In this document: one piece after another, positions 8,058-17,062 of the stretch
Layout of the letters: each line of letters begins with the position of its first letter
Numbering within the stretch: position 1 is the first letter of the stretch
Source of the DNA: Flavobacterium lacustre
Lineage (GTDB): Bacteria; Bacteroidota; Bacteroidia; Flavobacteriales; Flavobacteriaceae
Direction of reading: 5' to 3'
Length of the DNA stretch: 64,000 bases
Assembly (NCBI RefSeq): GCF_027474525.2
Contig: NZ_CP114882.2
Coordinates: forward strand, 496,001-560,000
Made by a program: the position numbers and the translations under genes
Notes under the pieces: model-generated
Database searches by the model: none
Told to the model about the DNA's origin: nothing
The model's input: the letters and a program-made list of their open reading frames with translations, nothing else

Positions 8058-10640
8058 ATGTTTAAGAAAGTTTTAAAAATCACAGGAATTCTAATCGTAT
8101 TATTTGCAGCAGCTTTATTTGCTGCTCCGTATTTTTTTAAGGATCAAATAAAAGCAAAAATTGCCACTGCTATTAATGAAAAAGTCGATGCAAAAGTGTC
8201 ATTTGCTGATGCAGACTTAAGTTTGTTCAAAAATTTTCCGAACGCAACCGTAACTTTAGATCAATTAGTAATCATCAACAAAGCGCCTTTTGAAGGTGAC
8301 ACTTTGGTTTCTTTAGGCGAATTAAATTTAAAAATGTCTATCAAGGAATTGTTCAAAGGAAAAAATGAACCGATGCAAATTCAAGGCATAACCTCTAAAA
8401 ACGGATTCATCAATATTCTTTTCAATAAAGACGGACTTGGCAATTATGATATTGCTTTAAAAGACGAAAAAGCAGAAGATAATTCTAAAAGTAAACCTTT
8501 AGCTTTAAAAATTCAATCGTATAAAATTGAAAATTTTAAGTTCCATTATTTTGACGAAAGCTCCCAAATAAAAATGGTCATTGATAGTTTGAATCACGAA
8601 GGAACAGGCGATTTTACCAATTCGATATTGGATTTAGACACCAAATCAAACGCGAAAATTTCGCTGAATATGGGAAAAGTAAATTACATGAAAAATGTAG
8701 CCCTGACACTGGATGCCGTTTTGGGTATTGATTTAAACAAAAGCAAATACACATTCAAAGAAAACAAAGCCCTGATCAATCAATTGCCTTTAGAATTCGA
8801 CGGATTTATTCAAATGGTTGACGACGGACAGCTTTATGATTTAAAATTTAAAACGCCTACTTCTTCCTTTAAAAACTTTTTAGGATTGATTCCGGCTGCT
8901 TATTCATCAAGTTTAGATGGTGTAAAAACTTCGGGAGACTTTACTGTTATTGGCTTTGCCAAAGGAATGCTGACAGACACCACTGTTCCAAAATTTAACA
9001 TTGCAATTGCTTCAAATAATGGTTCGTTTCAATATCCTAATTTACCAAAATCCGTTCAGAATATTATAATCGATACCAAAATAATCAACGAAACTGGTGT
9101 GATGAATGACACTTATGTTAATTTAGACCAGCTTTCTTTCCAAATAGATCAAGATGTTTTTGATGCAAAAGCCAATATAAAAAACATAAGTACAAATGCT
9201 TTGGTCGATGCCGCATTAAAAGGAACAATTAATTTATCAAACCTTTCTAAAGCCTATCCGATACAAGTAGACAAACCATTATCGGGAATTCTAAAAGCGG
9301 ATGTAAGGACCGAATTTGACATGCAATCAGTAGAAAAAAGTCAATACCAAAACATCAATAATGCGGGAACTATGAGTTTATCGGGATTCAACTATTCGGA
9401 TGAAAACGGTAAAACAATGAACATCAGCAAAGCATTAGTACAATTCAATCCGAGTCAGGTGAATTTGAAACAATTTAACGCCACGACCGGAAAAAGCGAC
9501 ATTAGCGTAACCGGAATTTTAGAAAATTTTTATGGTTTTATCTTTAGAAATCAAGAATTGAAAGGAAATTTCAACATGAGTTCAAACCAAATTGCCGTTG
9601 CTGATTTTATGACTCCTACAGAAACCACAAAAACAGAAACTACCAAAAAAGCAGAAGCCATGAAAATTCCGGCATTCCTGAATTGTACGCTGACTGCAAA
9701 AGCCAACACGGTTTTGTATGATAATTTAGTCTTGAAATCCGTTTCGGGAAAACTGATTGTGAAAGATGAAAAAGTAACTTTAGAAAACGTAAAAACATCT
9801 ATTTTTGGTGGAACAATTGCAGTAAATGGCGCTGTTTCCACCAAGGAAAAAACGCCTACTTTCGACATGAATTTAGGGTTAAACCAAGTGGACATCAAAG
9901 AAAGTTTTACCAAATTAGACCTGCTAAAAAGTATTGCACCAATAGCAGGAATTATCAACGGAAAACTAAATTCTACGATAAAACTTAACGGAAATCTGGA
10001 TGCTGTTGAACTAACACCTGATTTAAAATCAATTTCGGGAGATTTATTAGGCCAACTGCTTTCGACTACAATAAATTCGAGTAACTCAACTTTACTGACG
10101 GCTTTGAGTTCTAATGTGAAATTTATTGATATGAGTAAAGTGAACTTAAATGACATTAAAGCAGCAATTTCATTCAAAGACGGAAAGGTAAATGTAAAAC
10201 CTTTTGATATTAAATACCAAGATATTAAGGCCACTATTGACGGAACTCATGGCTTTGACCAAACGATGAATTACAACCTAAAATTTGATGTTCCTGCAAA
10301 ATATCTTGCGAAAGAAGCCAGTGCTTTATTTTCGAAAATAAATCCTGCCGATATAGAAAAATTAAAAAACATACCGATAAATGCGAACTTAACGGGGAAT
10401 TTTGGAAAACCAAAAATAAGTACGGATATGAAAAGCGCCGTAACGAACCTGACGATGCAAGTTGCAAATCAGCAAAAAGAAAAATTAGTCAAACAAGGAA
10501 GTTCTGCTTTAGACAAATTATTGAGTAACACCAAAAAAACAGAAACCGATACCACAAAAACGAGTACTCAAAAAGAAGATATCAAAACTAAAGCAAGCAA
10601 TTTATTGAATGGTTTGTTTAACAAGAAGAAAACACCATAA
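8058..10640 (+). CDS. AsmA-like family envelope protein
   Basis: An 860-residue protein with one N-terminal membrane anchor (about residues 7-28) and a long periplasmic part rich in beta structure. The opening INEKVDAKVSFADADLSLFKNFPNATVTLDQLVI is the typical AsmA start, and the C-terminal half (LKLNGNLDAVELTPDLKSISG) fits the AsmA C-terminal region. AsmA-like proteins are thought to form lipid-conducting bridges between the inner and outer membranes, so a role in outer-membrane lipid supply is a family-based inference. The extreme C-terminus is a Lys/Thr-rich tail. Monocistronic, with terminators on both sides. Confidence 0.8.
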   Translation: MFKKVLKITGILIVLFAAALFAAPYFFKDQIKAKIATAINEKVDAKVSFADADLSLFKNFPNATVTLDQLVIINKAPFEGDTLVSLGELNLKMSIKELFKGKNEPMQIQGITSKNGFINILFNKDGLGNYDIALKDEKAEDNSKSKPLALKIQSYKIENFKFHYFDESSQIKMVIDSLNHEGTGDFTNSILDLDTKSNAKISLNMGKVNYMKNVALTLDAVLGIDLNKSKYTFKENKALINQLPLEFDGFIQMVDDGQLYDLKFKTPTSSFKNFLGLIPAAYSSSLDGVKTSGDFTVIGFAKGMLTDTTVPKFNIAIASNNGSFQYPNLPKSVQNIIIDTKIINETGVMNDTYVNLDQLSFQIDQDVFDAKANIKNISTNALVDAALKGTINLSNLSKAYPIQVDKPLSGILKADVRTEFDMQSVEKSQYQNINNAGTMSLSGFNYSDENGKTMNISKALVQFNPSQVNLKQFNATTGKSDISVTGILENFYGFIFRNQELKGNFNMSSNQIAVADFMTPTETTKTETTKKAEAMKIPAFLNCTLTAKANTVLYDNLVLKSVSGKLIVKDEKVTLENVKTSIFGGTIAVNGAVSTKEKTPTFDMNLGLNQVDIKESFTKLDLLKSIAPIAGIINGKLNSTIKLNGNLDAVELTPDLKSISGDLLGQLLSTTINSSNSTLLTALSSNVKFIDMSKVNLNDIKAAISFKDGKVNVKPFDIKYQDIKATIDGTHGFDQTMNYNLKFDVPAKYLAKEASALFSKINPADIEKLKNIPINANLTGNFGKPKISTDMKSAVTNLTMQVANQQKEKLVKQGSSALDKLLSNTKKTETDTTKTSTQKEDIKTKASNLLNGLFNKKKTP

Positions 10641-10663
10641 TCATTGATTTAGGTATTTTAAAT

Positions 10664-10700
10664 AAAAGAGGAATCGCATATTAATTGCGATTCCTCTTTT
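10664..10700. terminator. bidirectional terminator, 15-bp stem
   Basis: A perfect 15-bp inverted repeat (AAAAGAGGAATCGCA and its complement, 7-nt loop) lies between convergent genes. It has A on one side and T on the other, so it can stop transcription from both directions. Confidence 0.9.
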
Positions 10701-10728
10701 GTTGTAATGAAATTTTAGAATAGCCAAA

Positions 10729-11523
10729 TTACAAAATCAATTGCACGATAAGCCCTTCGGAACTGCGGATATTAAAAACCGTTCCGTCTTCAAAAATTAA
10801 ATATTGTCCTTTTATTCCCGTCAATTTTCCTTTGAAATTTGGTGATTTTTCTAAACTCAAACTGTTCACTTTTGTTGGATATTCCAGAACCGGATAATGC
10901 ATTTCATACAAATCATTTTTTTGCAAATAGAAATATTCCTGAACTTCAGTTGGAATCAGATTTTCGACTTTTAGTCTTTCAGCAATTAAATCTACGGACT
11001 CAAAATTGTTCGTCAGCATTTTACGCCAATTGGTTTTATCCGCATAATGACTTTTTAGCGCAACCTCCGTAATTCCAGCCAGGTAACGATTAGGAACCTC
11101 TACAATTGAAATCGCTTTTTCGGCACCTTGATCAATCCAGCGCGTGGGTACTTGTGTCTTTCTGGTCACACCCACTTTTACTTCACTCGACAAAGCCAGA
11201 TAAACAATATGAGGTTGTAATTGTACTTTTTCTTCGTAAACCAAATCCCGATCTTGAATTCCCAAATGAGCGGTACTCAATTCAGGTTTCATAATCCAAT
11301 CGCCAACAGCCGGGCTCGAATAAAAACAATCGTAACAAAAACCCTGACGGAATATTTTTTTCTTTTTCCCACAATTCAAACATTGATAGCCCACAAAATT
11401 AATTTCAATGTTTTTATTTAGGAGTTGATTTACGTTCAAAAAACTGTTTTCAAAAACCAAATAATATTGAATTGGATTTCCAAATTCGGTTTGCATTTTG
11501 GTGAGTACGCCTTCGTATATCAT
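10729..11523 (-). CDS. DUF2797 family protein
   Basis: A protein of unknown function, 264 residues from the chosen start (MIYEGVLTKM). An in-frame ATG 24 codons upstream (11595) is possible, but the extra residues look unlike the family and overlap a run of intergenic heptad repeats. Near the N-terminus two CxxC pairs (CLNCGKKKKIFRQGFCYDC) suggest a zinc ribbon. The middle part (LSSEVKVGVTRKTQVPTRWIDQGA) resembles a GIY-YIG-like fold as described for DUF2797; that is memory, not shown here. Divergent from the GH3 gene. Confidence 0.7.
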   Translation of the reverse strand: MIYEGVLTKMQTEFGNPIQYYLVFENSFLNVNQLLNKNIEINFVGYQCLNCGKKKKIFRQGFCYDCFYSSPAVGDWIMKPELSTAHLGIQDRDLVYEEKVQLQPHIVYLALSSEVKVGVTRKTQVPTRWIDQGAEKAISIVEVPNRYLAGITEVALKSHYADKTNWRKMLTNNFESVDLIAERLKVENLIPTEVQEYFYLQKNDLYEMHYPVLEYPTKVNSLSLEKSPNFKGKLTGIKGQYLIFEDGTVFNIRSSEGLIVQLIL

Positions 11524-11570
11524 TCTATTTAAAGTTTCAAGTTTAACGCTTCTAGTTAAACAAAATTTGT

Positions 11571-11578
11571 TATTTTTG
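11571..11578 (+). promoter_or_regulatory. candidate -7 box for GH3-family gene
   Basis: TATTTTTG matches TAnnTTTG, 46 bp before the start codon. The predicted leader would contain the heptad repeat run at 11590-11624. Confidence 0.35.
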
Positions 11579-11589
11579 GTAAAGTTATC

Positions 11590-11624
11590 ATTCATAACTC
11601 ATAATTCATAACTCCCAATTAAAA
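11590..11624 (+). repeat. five 7-nt words directly upstream of start codon
   Basis: The 35 bases before the GH3 start read as ATTCATA, ACTCATA, ATTCATA, ACTCCCA, ATTAAAA, an exact 7-bp period that ends at the ATG. Similar word repeats, with other words, sit before clpP, nadK and tsaB. Confidence 0.6.
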
Positions 11625-13139
11625 ATGCCTTTAACTATAATTAATTCTTTTGCTTCTTGGGTTCTAAAACAACGAATTCATCAAATTGAGCTTTTTTTAA
11701 AGTATCCCAATGAAGTTCAGGAAGAATTATTAATGAATTTAATACGGTCTTCCGAAAATACAGTTATTGGAATGAAATATGGTTATGAATCAATAAATTC
11801 TTATCAAACGTTCTGCGAAAGAGTTCCTATTTCTACCTATGAAGAATTACAGCCTTTGATAGAACGTACCCGAAAAGGCGAACAAAATGTTTTTTGGGAA
11901 ACTCCTATAAAATGGTTTGCCAAATCCAGCGGAACCACAAATGCCAAAAGTAAATTTATACCCGTAAGTAACGAAGCCTTAGAAGACTGCCATTACAAAG
12001 GAAGTAAGGATTTATTGTGCATGTATTTGAATAATAACGAAGACTCACAGATGTTTTTGGGAAAAAGTCTTCGCCTTGGCGGAAGTTCTCAAATCTACGA
12101 AGACAACAATACTTTTTTTGGTGATTTATCGGCTATATTAATTGAAAACATGCCTATTTGGGCAGAATTTAGCAGCACACCAAACAGCAAAATTTCATTG
12201 ATGAGCGAATGGGAAACTAAAATTCCCGCGATTATCAATGAAGTCAGAAACGAGAATGTAACCAGTTTTGCCGGCGTTCCTTCCTGGATGTTGGTTTTGA
12301 TGAATAAATTACTCGAAGAAACCGGCAAAGGAAACCTACTGGAAATATGGCCTAATCTTGAAGTCTATTTTCACGGTGGCGTGAGTTTTGAACCGTATCG
12401 AGAACAGTATCAAAAAATACTACCCAAAACCGATTTTAAATATTACGAAATATACAATGCTTCCGAAGGATTTTTTGCCATTCAGGATTTAAACAATTCC
12501 AGTGATTTGCTGTTAATGTTAGATTACGGAATTTTCTATGAGTTTATTCCAATGGATACTTTTGGAACACCAGAACAAAAAACGATTCGTTTAGCCGATG
12601 TGGAACTTTTCAAAAATTATGCTTTGGTAATCACTACCAATTCTGGTTTATGGCGCTATATGATTGGCGACACCGTTCGTTTCACGTCATTAAATCCGTA
12701 TCGCATTCGGGTTACAGGAAGAACAAAACACCATATCAATGTTTTTGGCGAAGAATTAATGGTCGAAAATACGGATCAGGCTATTGCCAAAGCGTGTAAA
12801 ATAACTCAAACCGAAGTCGTAGATTATACCGTTGCTCCCGTTTTCATGCAAGGAAAAGAAAAAGGGGCACACGAATGGATGATCGAGTTCAAGAAAAAAC
12901 CAACTGACATTGCGATTTTCCAAAAAGCACTTGATGAAACGTTACAATCTTTGAATTCTGATTACGAAGCCAAACGCTACAACAATATGACTTTAAATCC
13001 GCTAGTTATCAATGTAGCGAGAGAAAACTTGTTTTATGATTGGCTGAAAGACCGAGATAAACTAGGTGGTCAACACAAAATTCCAAGATTATCAAACCAA
13101 AGAGATTATTTGGAACAATTGAAAAATATGCAGTTTTAA
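11625..13139 (+). CDS. GH3 auxin-responsive family protein (acyl-adenylate type)
   Basis: A 504-residue protein of the GH3 superfamily, relatives of plant enzymes that adenylate a carboxylic acid and join it to an amino acid. The ATP/AMP-binding motif FAKSSGTTNAKSKFIP (about 98-113), YNASEGFFAIQ, and the C-terminal TGRTKHHINVFGEEL are all in place, so an active adenylate-forming enzyme is likely. The bacterial substrate is unknown, and auxin chemistry should not be assumed. The start follows directly on the heptad repeats. A small lipoprotein gene follows 13 bp downstream on the same strand. Confidence 0.85.
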   Translation: MPLTIINSFASWVLKQRIHQIELFLKYPNEVQEELLMNLIRSSENTVIGMKYGYESINSYQTFCERVPISTYEELQPLIERTRKGEQNVFWETPIKWFAKSSGTTNAKSKFIPVSNEALEDCHYKGSKDLLCMYLNNNEDSQMFLGKSLRLGGSSQIYEDNNTFFGDLSAILIENMPIWAEFSSTPNSKISLMSEWETKIPAIINEVRNENVTSFAGVPSWMLVLMNKLLEETGKGNLLEIWPNLEVYFHGGVSFEPYREQYQKILPKTDFKYYEIYNASEGFFAIQDLNNSSDLLLMLDYGIFYEFIPMDTFGTPEQKTIRLADVELFKNYALVITTNSGLWRYMIGDTVRFTSLNPYRIRVTGRTKHHINVFGEELMVENTDQAIAKACKITQTEVVDYTVAPVFMQGKEKGAHEWMIEFKKKPTDIAIFQKALDETLQSLNSDYEAKRYNNMTLNPLVINVARENLFYDWLKDRDKLGGQHKIPRLSNQRDYLEQLKNMQF

Positions 13140-13152
13140 AACAACGTATAAA

Positions 13153-13305
13153 ATGAAAACTATTTTTTATAGTCTGATTGTTTTGTTTTTTATCAGTTCC
13201 TGCGGACCGCACAGAATGGGTTGCGGTGCAAGAGGAATTTGCAAATCACATTTGCACCAACAACCTATAAAAATTAAAAAAAGTGATATCGTTTGTTTGA
13301 ACTAA
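13153..13305 (+). CDS. small lipoprotein, 50 residues
   Basis: A short reading frame immediately after the GH3 gene encodes MKTIFYSLIVLFFISSC followed by GPHRMGCGARGICKSHL. The hydrophobic stretch and ISSC lipobox (Cys17) mark a lipoprotein signal. The mature part has 34 residues with three more Cys and several His/Lys. It is probably cotranscribed with the GH3 gene (13-bp gap) and ends 4 bp from a convergent gene. I do not recognise a family; a metal- or redox-active surface peptide is only a guess from the Cys/His content. Confidence 0.65.
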   Translation: MKTIFYSLIVLFFISSCGPHRMGCGARGICKSHLHQQPIKIKKSDIVCLN

Positions 13306-13309
13306 AAAA

Positions 13310-13744
13310 TCACTTTTGCTCTTCGTCGAAATTCACCATCCAATGGATTCCGAATTTATCAACAAACATTCCAAAATAAGCACCCCAAAAGGTTTGATTC
13401 ATTGGCATAAATGGATTTCCTCCAGCAGAAAGCCCATCAAAAAGTCTATCCGCTTCCTGTTTGCTTTCAGCATTTATGGAGATAGACATATTTCCTCCAA
13501 AAGTAACCTCCCCGCTGGCAGAATTACTGTCACTACCCATTAAAACAGAATCTTTACCAATTGGTAAACTAATGTGCATGATTTTGTTTGCATCGTCTTC
13601 TGAGAGTGTAGGATTCTCATCTCCGGCAGGCATATCACTGAACTTACCAACATATGGAAATTCGCCACCAAATACAGATTGATAAAACAGAAATGCTTCT
13701 TCGCAATTTCCATTAAAGACTAAATAAGGATTAATTGATGCCAT
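13310..13744 (-). CDS. VOC family protein, PhnB-like
   Basis: A 144-residue protein of the vicinal oxygen chelate (glyoxalase/bleomycin-resistance) superfamily, PhnB/3-dmu subgroup: INPYLVFNGNCEEAFLFYQSVFGG at the start, HISLPIGKDSVLMGSD in the middle and WGAYFGMFVDKFGIHWMVN at the end. The substrate is unknown. It follows the AHSA1-domain gene by 2 bp on the same strand, a pairing that is common for these two families and implies one transcript. Cytoplasmic; no signal peptide. Confidence 0.85.
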   Translation of the reverse strand: MASINPYLVFNGNCEEAFLFYQSVFGGEFPYVGKFSDMPAGDENPTLSEDDANKIMHISLPIGKDSVLMGSDSNSASGEVTFGGNMSISINAESKQEADRLFDGLSAGGNPFMPMNQTFWGAYFGMFVDKFGIHWMVNFDEEQK

Positions 13745-13746
13745 GA

Positions 13747-14163
13747 TTATAATTTTAAATTAATAGATTCAACATGTTTTTTAAAATTGTCTAATATCGC
13801 CTGCCAACCTTGTTGTTGAAGCGCTTCGGAGTTTTCTGTTTCTGGGTCGAATTTTTCTGTAATCACGACGCCGTTCTCTTGACTTTCGAAAGTGATTTTC
13901 ACTTTTCGTCCGTCATCAATTGTATACGATATCAAAGAATGATTGACTATCTCGGTGTACCTTCCTCCAAAATCAAACTGCATCGAGCCGTCTTTAGCAG
14001 CCATCGTATATTTAAATTTCCCTCCCACTTTTAAATCATTCTCAGCATAAGGCGTATGCCAATCAGCTGAAGCGTGATTCCATTGTGTAATGTGCTGCGG
14101 AGAAATCCATAGTTCCCAAACTTTTTCGATGGGTGCTTTTAGTATTGTTTGAACAGTTATCAT
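13747..14163 (-). CDS. SRPBCC/AHSA1 domain protein
   Basis: A 138-residue START-like protein related to the C-terminal domain of Hsp90 activator Aha1. It opens with TVQTILKAPIEKVWELWISPQHITQWNHAS and ends with WQAILDNFKKHVES, the usual edges of this domain. Such stand-alone proteins bind hydrophobic ligands in a helix-grip pocket; the ligand is unknown. First gene of a two-gene unit with the VOC protein and separated from serB by a terminator. Confidence 0.85.
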   Translation of the reverse strand: MITVQTILKAPIEKVWELWISPQHITQWNHASADWHTPYAENDLKVGGKFKYTMAAKDGSMQFDFGGRYTEIVNHSLISYTIDDGRKVKITFESQENGVVITEKFDPETENSEALQQQGWQAILDNFKKHVESINLKL

Positions 14164-14250
14164 TTTATGATTTTAAAATTTCGGAAAATAAAGTTACAAC
14201 TTATTTTAAATCCGATTATCGTTTGCAATTGTTTTTTATCTGATGCATAA

Positions 14251-14282
14251 AAAAACCTTAGCTCAAAAGAACTAAGGTTTTT
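14251..14282 (-). terminator. terminator after serB
   Basis: An 11-bp stem AAAAACCTTAG/CTAAGGTTTTT with a 10-nt loop lies 22 bp past the serB stop. It reads as a terminator on the minus strand and, given the flanking A and T runs, may also work in the other direction. Confidence 0.85.
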
Positions 14283-14304
14283 TACTATTATTTTGCCGTA
14301 TTGG

Positions 14305-15540
14305 CTATTCTTCCATCATATCAATATGTCTGTCATGATACCCTAATAAGTATAAAACACCATCAAGACCCAAGCTAGAAATTGAAGTGGCTGCATTTTC
14401 TTTTACCGTTAGTTTAGCATGAAAAGCAATTCCTAAACCTGCTAAGTTCAACATAGGCAAATCATTCGCACCATCGCCCACAGCAATAGTTTGATTGATG
14501 TGAATCCCTTCTTTTTCGGCAATGGCTTTTAGATATTCGGCTTTCTTTGCACCATCGACAATTTCACCCAAATACTTTCCTGTTAGTTTACCTTCTTTAA
14601 TCTCCAATTGGTTGGCATAAACGTAATCTATTCCTAATTCCTTTTGCAAAAATTCACCAAAATAAGTAAATCCTCCAGATAAAATAGCCGTTTTATAGCC
14701 ATAGTATTTTAAAGCTTTCATCAAGCGATGTGCTCCTTTGGTTATGGGTAAATTTTCAGCCACTTTTTGCAGAACCTCTTCACTTAACCCTTCTAACAAA
14801 GCCATACGTTTTTTGAAGCTTTCGCTAAAATCAATTTCGCCATTCATAGCCGATTCTGTGATTGCTCTAACTTGCTCCCCCACACCTGCTAAATCTGCTA
14901 ATTCATCAATTACTTCGGTTTGAATTAAGGTCGAATCCATGTCAAAACACACCAAACGTCTGTTTCTTCTGTACATATTATCTTCTTGAAAAGAGATATC
15001 TACATCCAAAGTTCTTGAAATCTCCATAAAACTGGCGGTCATTACCGTTTTATCGACAATTGAACCCGTTACAGATAATTGCACACAAGAACGAGGATAT
15101 TCTTCTTTGTCTACTATAGACGTTCTTCCGGTTAATCGTATGATAGAATCAATATTCAAATTTTGGTCAGACATTATTTTGGTCACGGCAGCCAGTTGTG
15201 CCGCTGTCAATGATTCGCCCAAAACATTGATGATATAACGTTGCTTGCGTTGTGCTTTTACCCAATTTTCATAATCCGGAATTGTAATCGGAATAAACTT
15301 AACTTTAATACCTAATTCGTATACTTTAAACAATAAATCTTTTAGAACAGGCGCCGAAGAAGAACCCGCTTTTATTTGGAATAAAATACCCAAAGACAAC
15401 GTATCATGAATATCGGCTTGACCAATATCTAAAATAACAGCATCGTAATTCGCCAATATGGATGTTAAACCAGCAGTTACTCCAGGTTTATCCTGACCAG
15501 AAACTTTTAATAAAATAATCTCTTTATCTTCTATTGCCAT
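14305..15540 (-). CDS. serB: phosphoserine phosphatase with N-terminal ACT domains
   Basis: A 411-residue enzyme that removes phosphate from phosphoserine in the last step of serine synthesis. Residues about 8-180 hold two ACT-type ligand-binding modules (LKVSGQDKPGVTAGL; YIINVLGESLTAAQ), likely for feedback control. The HAD phosphatase domain starts near 195 with CFDMDSTLIQ (nucleophile Asp200, acid/base Asp202), followed by LSGGFTYFG and VGDGANDLPML. The length matches the ACT-SerB subgroup. It is downstream of clpX but separated by a terminator, so it should have its own promoter in 15541-15690, although I found no clear TAnnTTTG word there. Confidence 0.93.
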   Translation of the reverse strand: MAIEDKEIILLKVSGQDKPGVTAGLTSILANYDAVILDIGQADIHDTLSLGILFQIKAGSSSAPVLKDLLFKVYELGIKVKFIPITIPDYENWVKAQRKQRYIINVLGESLTAAQLAAVTKIMSDQNLNIDSIIRLTGRTSIVDKEEYPRSCVQLSVTGSIVDKTVMTASFMEISRTLDVDISFQEDNMYRRNRRLVCFDMDSTLIQTEVIDELADLAGVGEQVRAITESAMNGEIDFSESFKKRMALLEGLSEEVLQKVAENLPITKGAHRLMKALKYYGYKTAILSGGFTYFGEFLQKELGIDYVYANQLEIKEGKLTGKYLGEIVDGAKKAEYLKAIAEKEGIHINQTIAVGDGANDLPMLNLAGLGIAFHAKLTVKENAATSISSLGLDGVLYLLGYHDRHIDMMEE

Positions 15541-15690
15541 TTTTATTTAAATTGATTTGCAAGGGGCAAAAATCGACAATCTATTGCTTATAAAAAAGAA
15601 TATCGGTTTTTTTTTCACAAAGCGAAAATCGAGATTAAATCTCCTTGCCGTAAATTACAGAAACTCTAAATTAGATAATTCTCAGGCATA

Positions 15691-15720
15691 AAAAAACCGG
15701 CTCAAAAAAGGAACCGGTTT
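15691..15720 (-). terminator. terminator after clpX
   Basis: A 7-bp stem AAACCGG/CCGGTTT with a 13-nt loop; on the minus strand it is followed by a run of T residues, 21 bp after the clpX stop. Confidence 0.8.
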
Positions 15721-15740
15721 AATATAAACATTTTCAAAAT

Positions 15741-16973
15741 TTAAGAAGCTATTTCCAAGCGTTTCAATAAATTTTTATTCAACGTTACTTTGGCGTATTC
15801 TTTATCAATTTCTAATATTTTAGTATCGGAACTTGGTAATTCATACATGGCATCGGTTAAGATGGCTTCGCATAAAGAACGCAATCCACGAGCACCTAAT
15901 TTATATTCTAATGCTTTATCCACGATAAAATCTAAGGCTTCATCTGTGATGGTAAAAGTTACTTCATCCATCAAAAATAATTTCTCATATTGTTTGATTA
16001 ACGCATTTTTTGGTTGTGTCAAAATTGCACGCAAGGTTTCTCTGTCTAAAGGATCCATGTGTGTCAAAACTGGCAAACGACCAATAATTTCCGGAATCAA
16101 TCCAAAATCTTTGATATCTTTTGGAATAATATATTGCAACAAATTGTCTTTGTCAATATTATCTACATTTTTGGATGTAGAATAACCCACCGCTTGACGG
16201 TTCAATCGTTTCGAAATAATTCTTTCGATTCCATCAAAAGCACCACCGGCGATAAACAAAATATTCTGTGTATTGACCTCAACAAATTTTTGGTCTGGGT
16301 GTTTACGTCCTCCTTTTGGCGGTACATTCACAACCGTTCCTTCTAATAATTTCAATAATGCTTGTTGTACACCTTCCCCGGAAACGTCACGCGTTATAGA
16401 CGGATTATCACTTTTACGGGCAATTTTATCTATTTCGTCAATGAATACAATTCCGCGTTCCGCTTTGGCAACATCATAATCAGCCGCTTGCAAAAGACGT
16501 GTCAAAATACTTTCGACATCTTCTCCTACGTAACCTGCTTCAGTTAATACCGTTGCATCAACAATAGCTAAAGGCACATCCAACATTTTCGCAATGGTTT
16601 TAGCCACCAATGTTTTTCCTGTTCCGGTTTGCCCTACCATGATGATATTACTTTTTTCAATCTCTACTTCATCGTCTAATTGCTGTTGCATCAAACGTTT
16701 GTAGTGATTGTAAACGGCAACCGACATTACTTTTTTAGTTTGGTCTTGGCCAATAACATATTGATCTAAGAATGCTCTGATTTCTTTTGGTTTCTTTAAA
16801 ATTAAATCCCCAACCAATTTAGAACTTCCGCTTGATTTTAATTCTTCCAGAACGATTCCGTGCGCTTGTTCGATACATTTATCACAAATGTGAGCATCGA
16901 TTCCTGCTATCAGCAAACTGGTTTCTGGTTTTTTCCTTCCGCAGAAAGAACATTGTAATACTTGTTTTGCCAT
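15741..16973 (-). CDS. clpX: ATP-dependent Clp protease ATPase subunit ClpX
   Basis: A 410-residue AAA+ unfoldase that feeds substrates to ClpP. The N-terminal zinc-binding domain has [10 protein letters not shown] and CDKC (Cys8, 11, 30, 33). The AAA+ module shows Walker A GQTGTGKT (114-121), pore loop GYVGED, Walker B IVFIDEID, and the substrate-handling RKHPDQKF region. The ClpP-docking loop reads VGY where E. coli has IGF. It follows clpP by 86 bp on the same strand in the common order tig-clpP-clpX. The gap between them carries a 15-bp hairpin made from word repeats. Confidence 0.97.
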   Translation of the reverse strand: MAKQVLQCSFCGRKKPETSLLIAGIDAHICDKCIEQAHGIVLEELKSSGSSKLVGDLILKKPKEIRAFLDQYVIGQDQTKKVMSVAVYNHYKRLMQQQLDDEVEIEKSNIIMVGQTGTGKTLVAKTIAKMLDVPLAIVDATVLTEAGYVGEDVESILTRLLQAADYDVAKAERGIVFIDEIDKIARKSDNPSITRDVSGEGVQQALLKLLEGTVVNVPPKGGRKHPDQKFVEVNTQNILFIAGGAFDGIERIISKRLNRQAVGYSTSKNVDNIDKDNLLQYIIPKDIKDFGLIPEIIGRLPVLTHMDPLDRETLRAILTQPKNALIKQYEKLFLMDEVTFTITDEALDFIVDKALEYKLGARGLRSLCEAILTDAMYELPSSDTKILEIDKEYAKVTLNKNLLKRLEIAS

Positions 16974-16998
16974 TATTTTAGTCTAATGTCATAAAATC

Positions 16999-17042
16999 AA
17001 AAGTCGTAAAGTCTGAGCAATGCTTTTGACTTTATGACTTTT
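16999..17042 (-). repeat. 15-bp hairpin between clpP and clpX
   Basis: Bases 16999-17013 pair with 17028-17042 over 15 positions with one G-U wobble and a 14-nt loop. One arm is part of the AGTCAAA-type word repeat that follows clpP. There is no poly-U, so RNA stability or processing control is more likely than termination. Confidence 0.6.
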
Positions 17043-17062
17043 GACTTTCGACTAATAATTTA
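17023..17062 (-). repeat. 40-bp word repeat at clpP 3' end
   Basis: Immediately after (and including) the clpP stop codon, the minus strand reads as repeats of AGTCGAA, AGTCAAA, AGTCATAA, AGTCAAA. Nearly the same 40 bp follow the tig stop at 17926-17965. Confidence 0.6.

Noticed and set aside
9551..10234. 227-residue reading frame on the minus strand inside the AsmA-like gene
   Set aside because: Antisense shadow: the plus-strand protein has family features and continuous length, while this frame has no recognisable motif or start context.
16059..16346. Plus-strand frames within clpX
   Set aside because: Shadows of a strongly conserved minus-strand gene.
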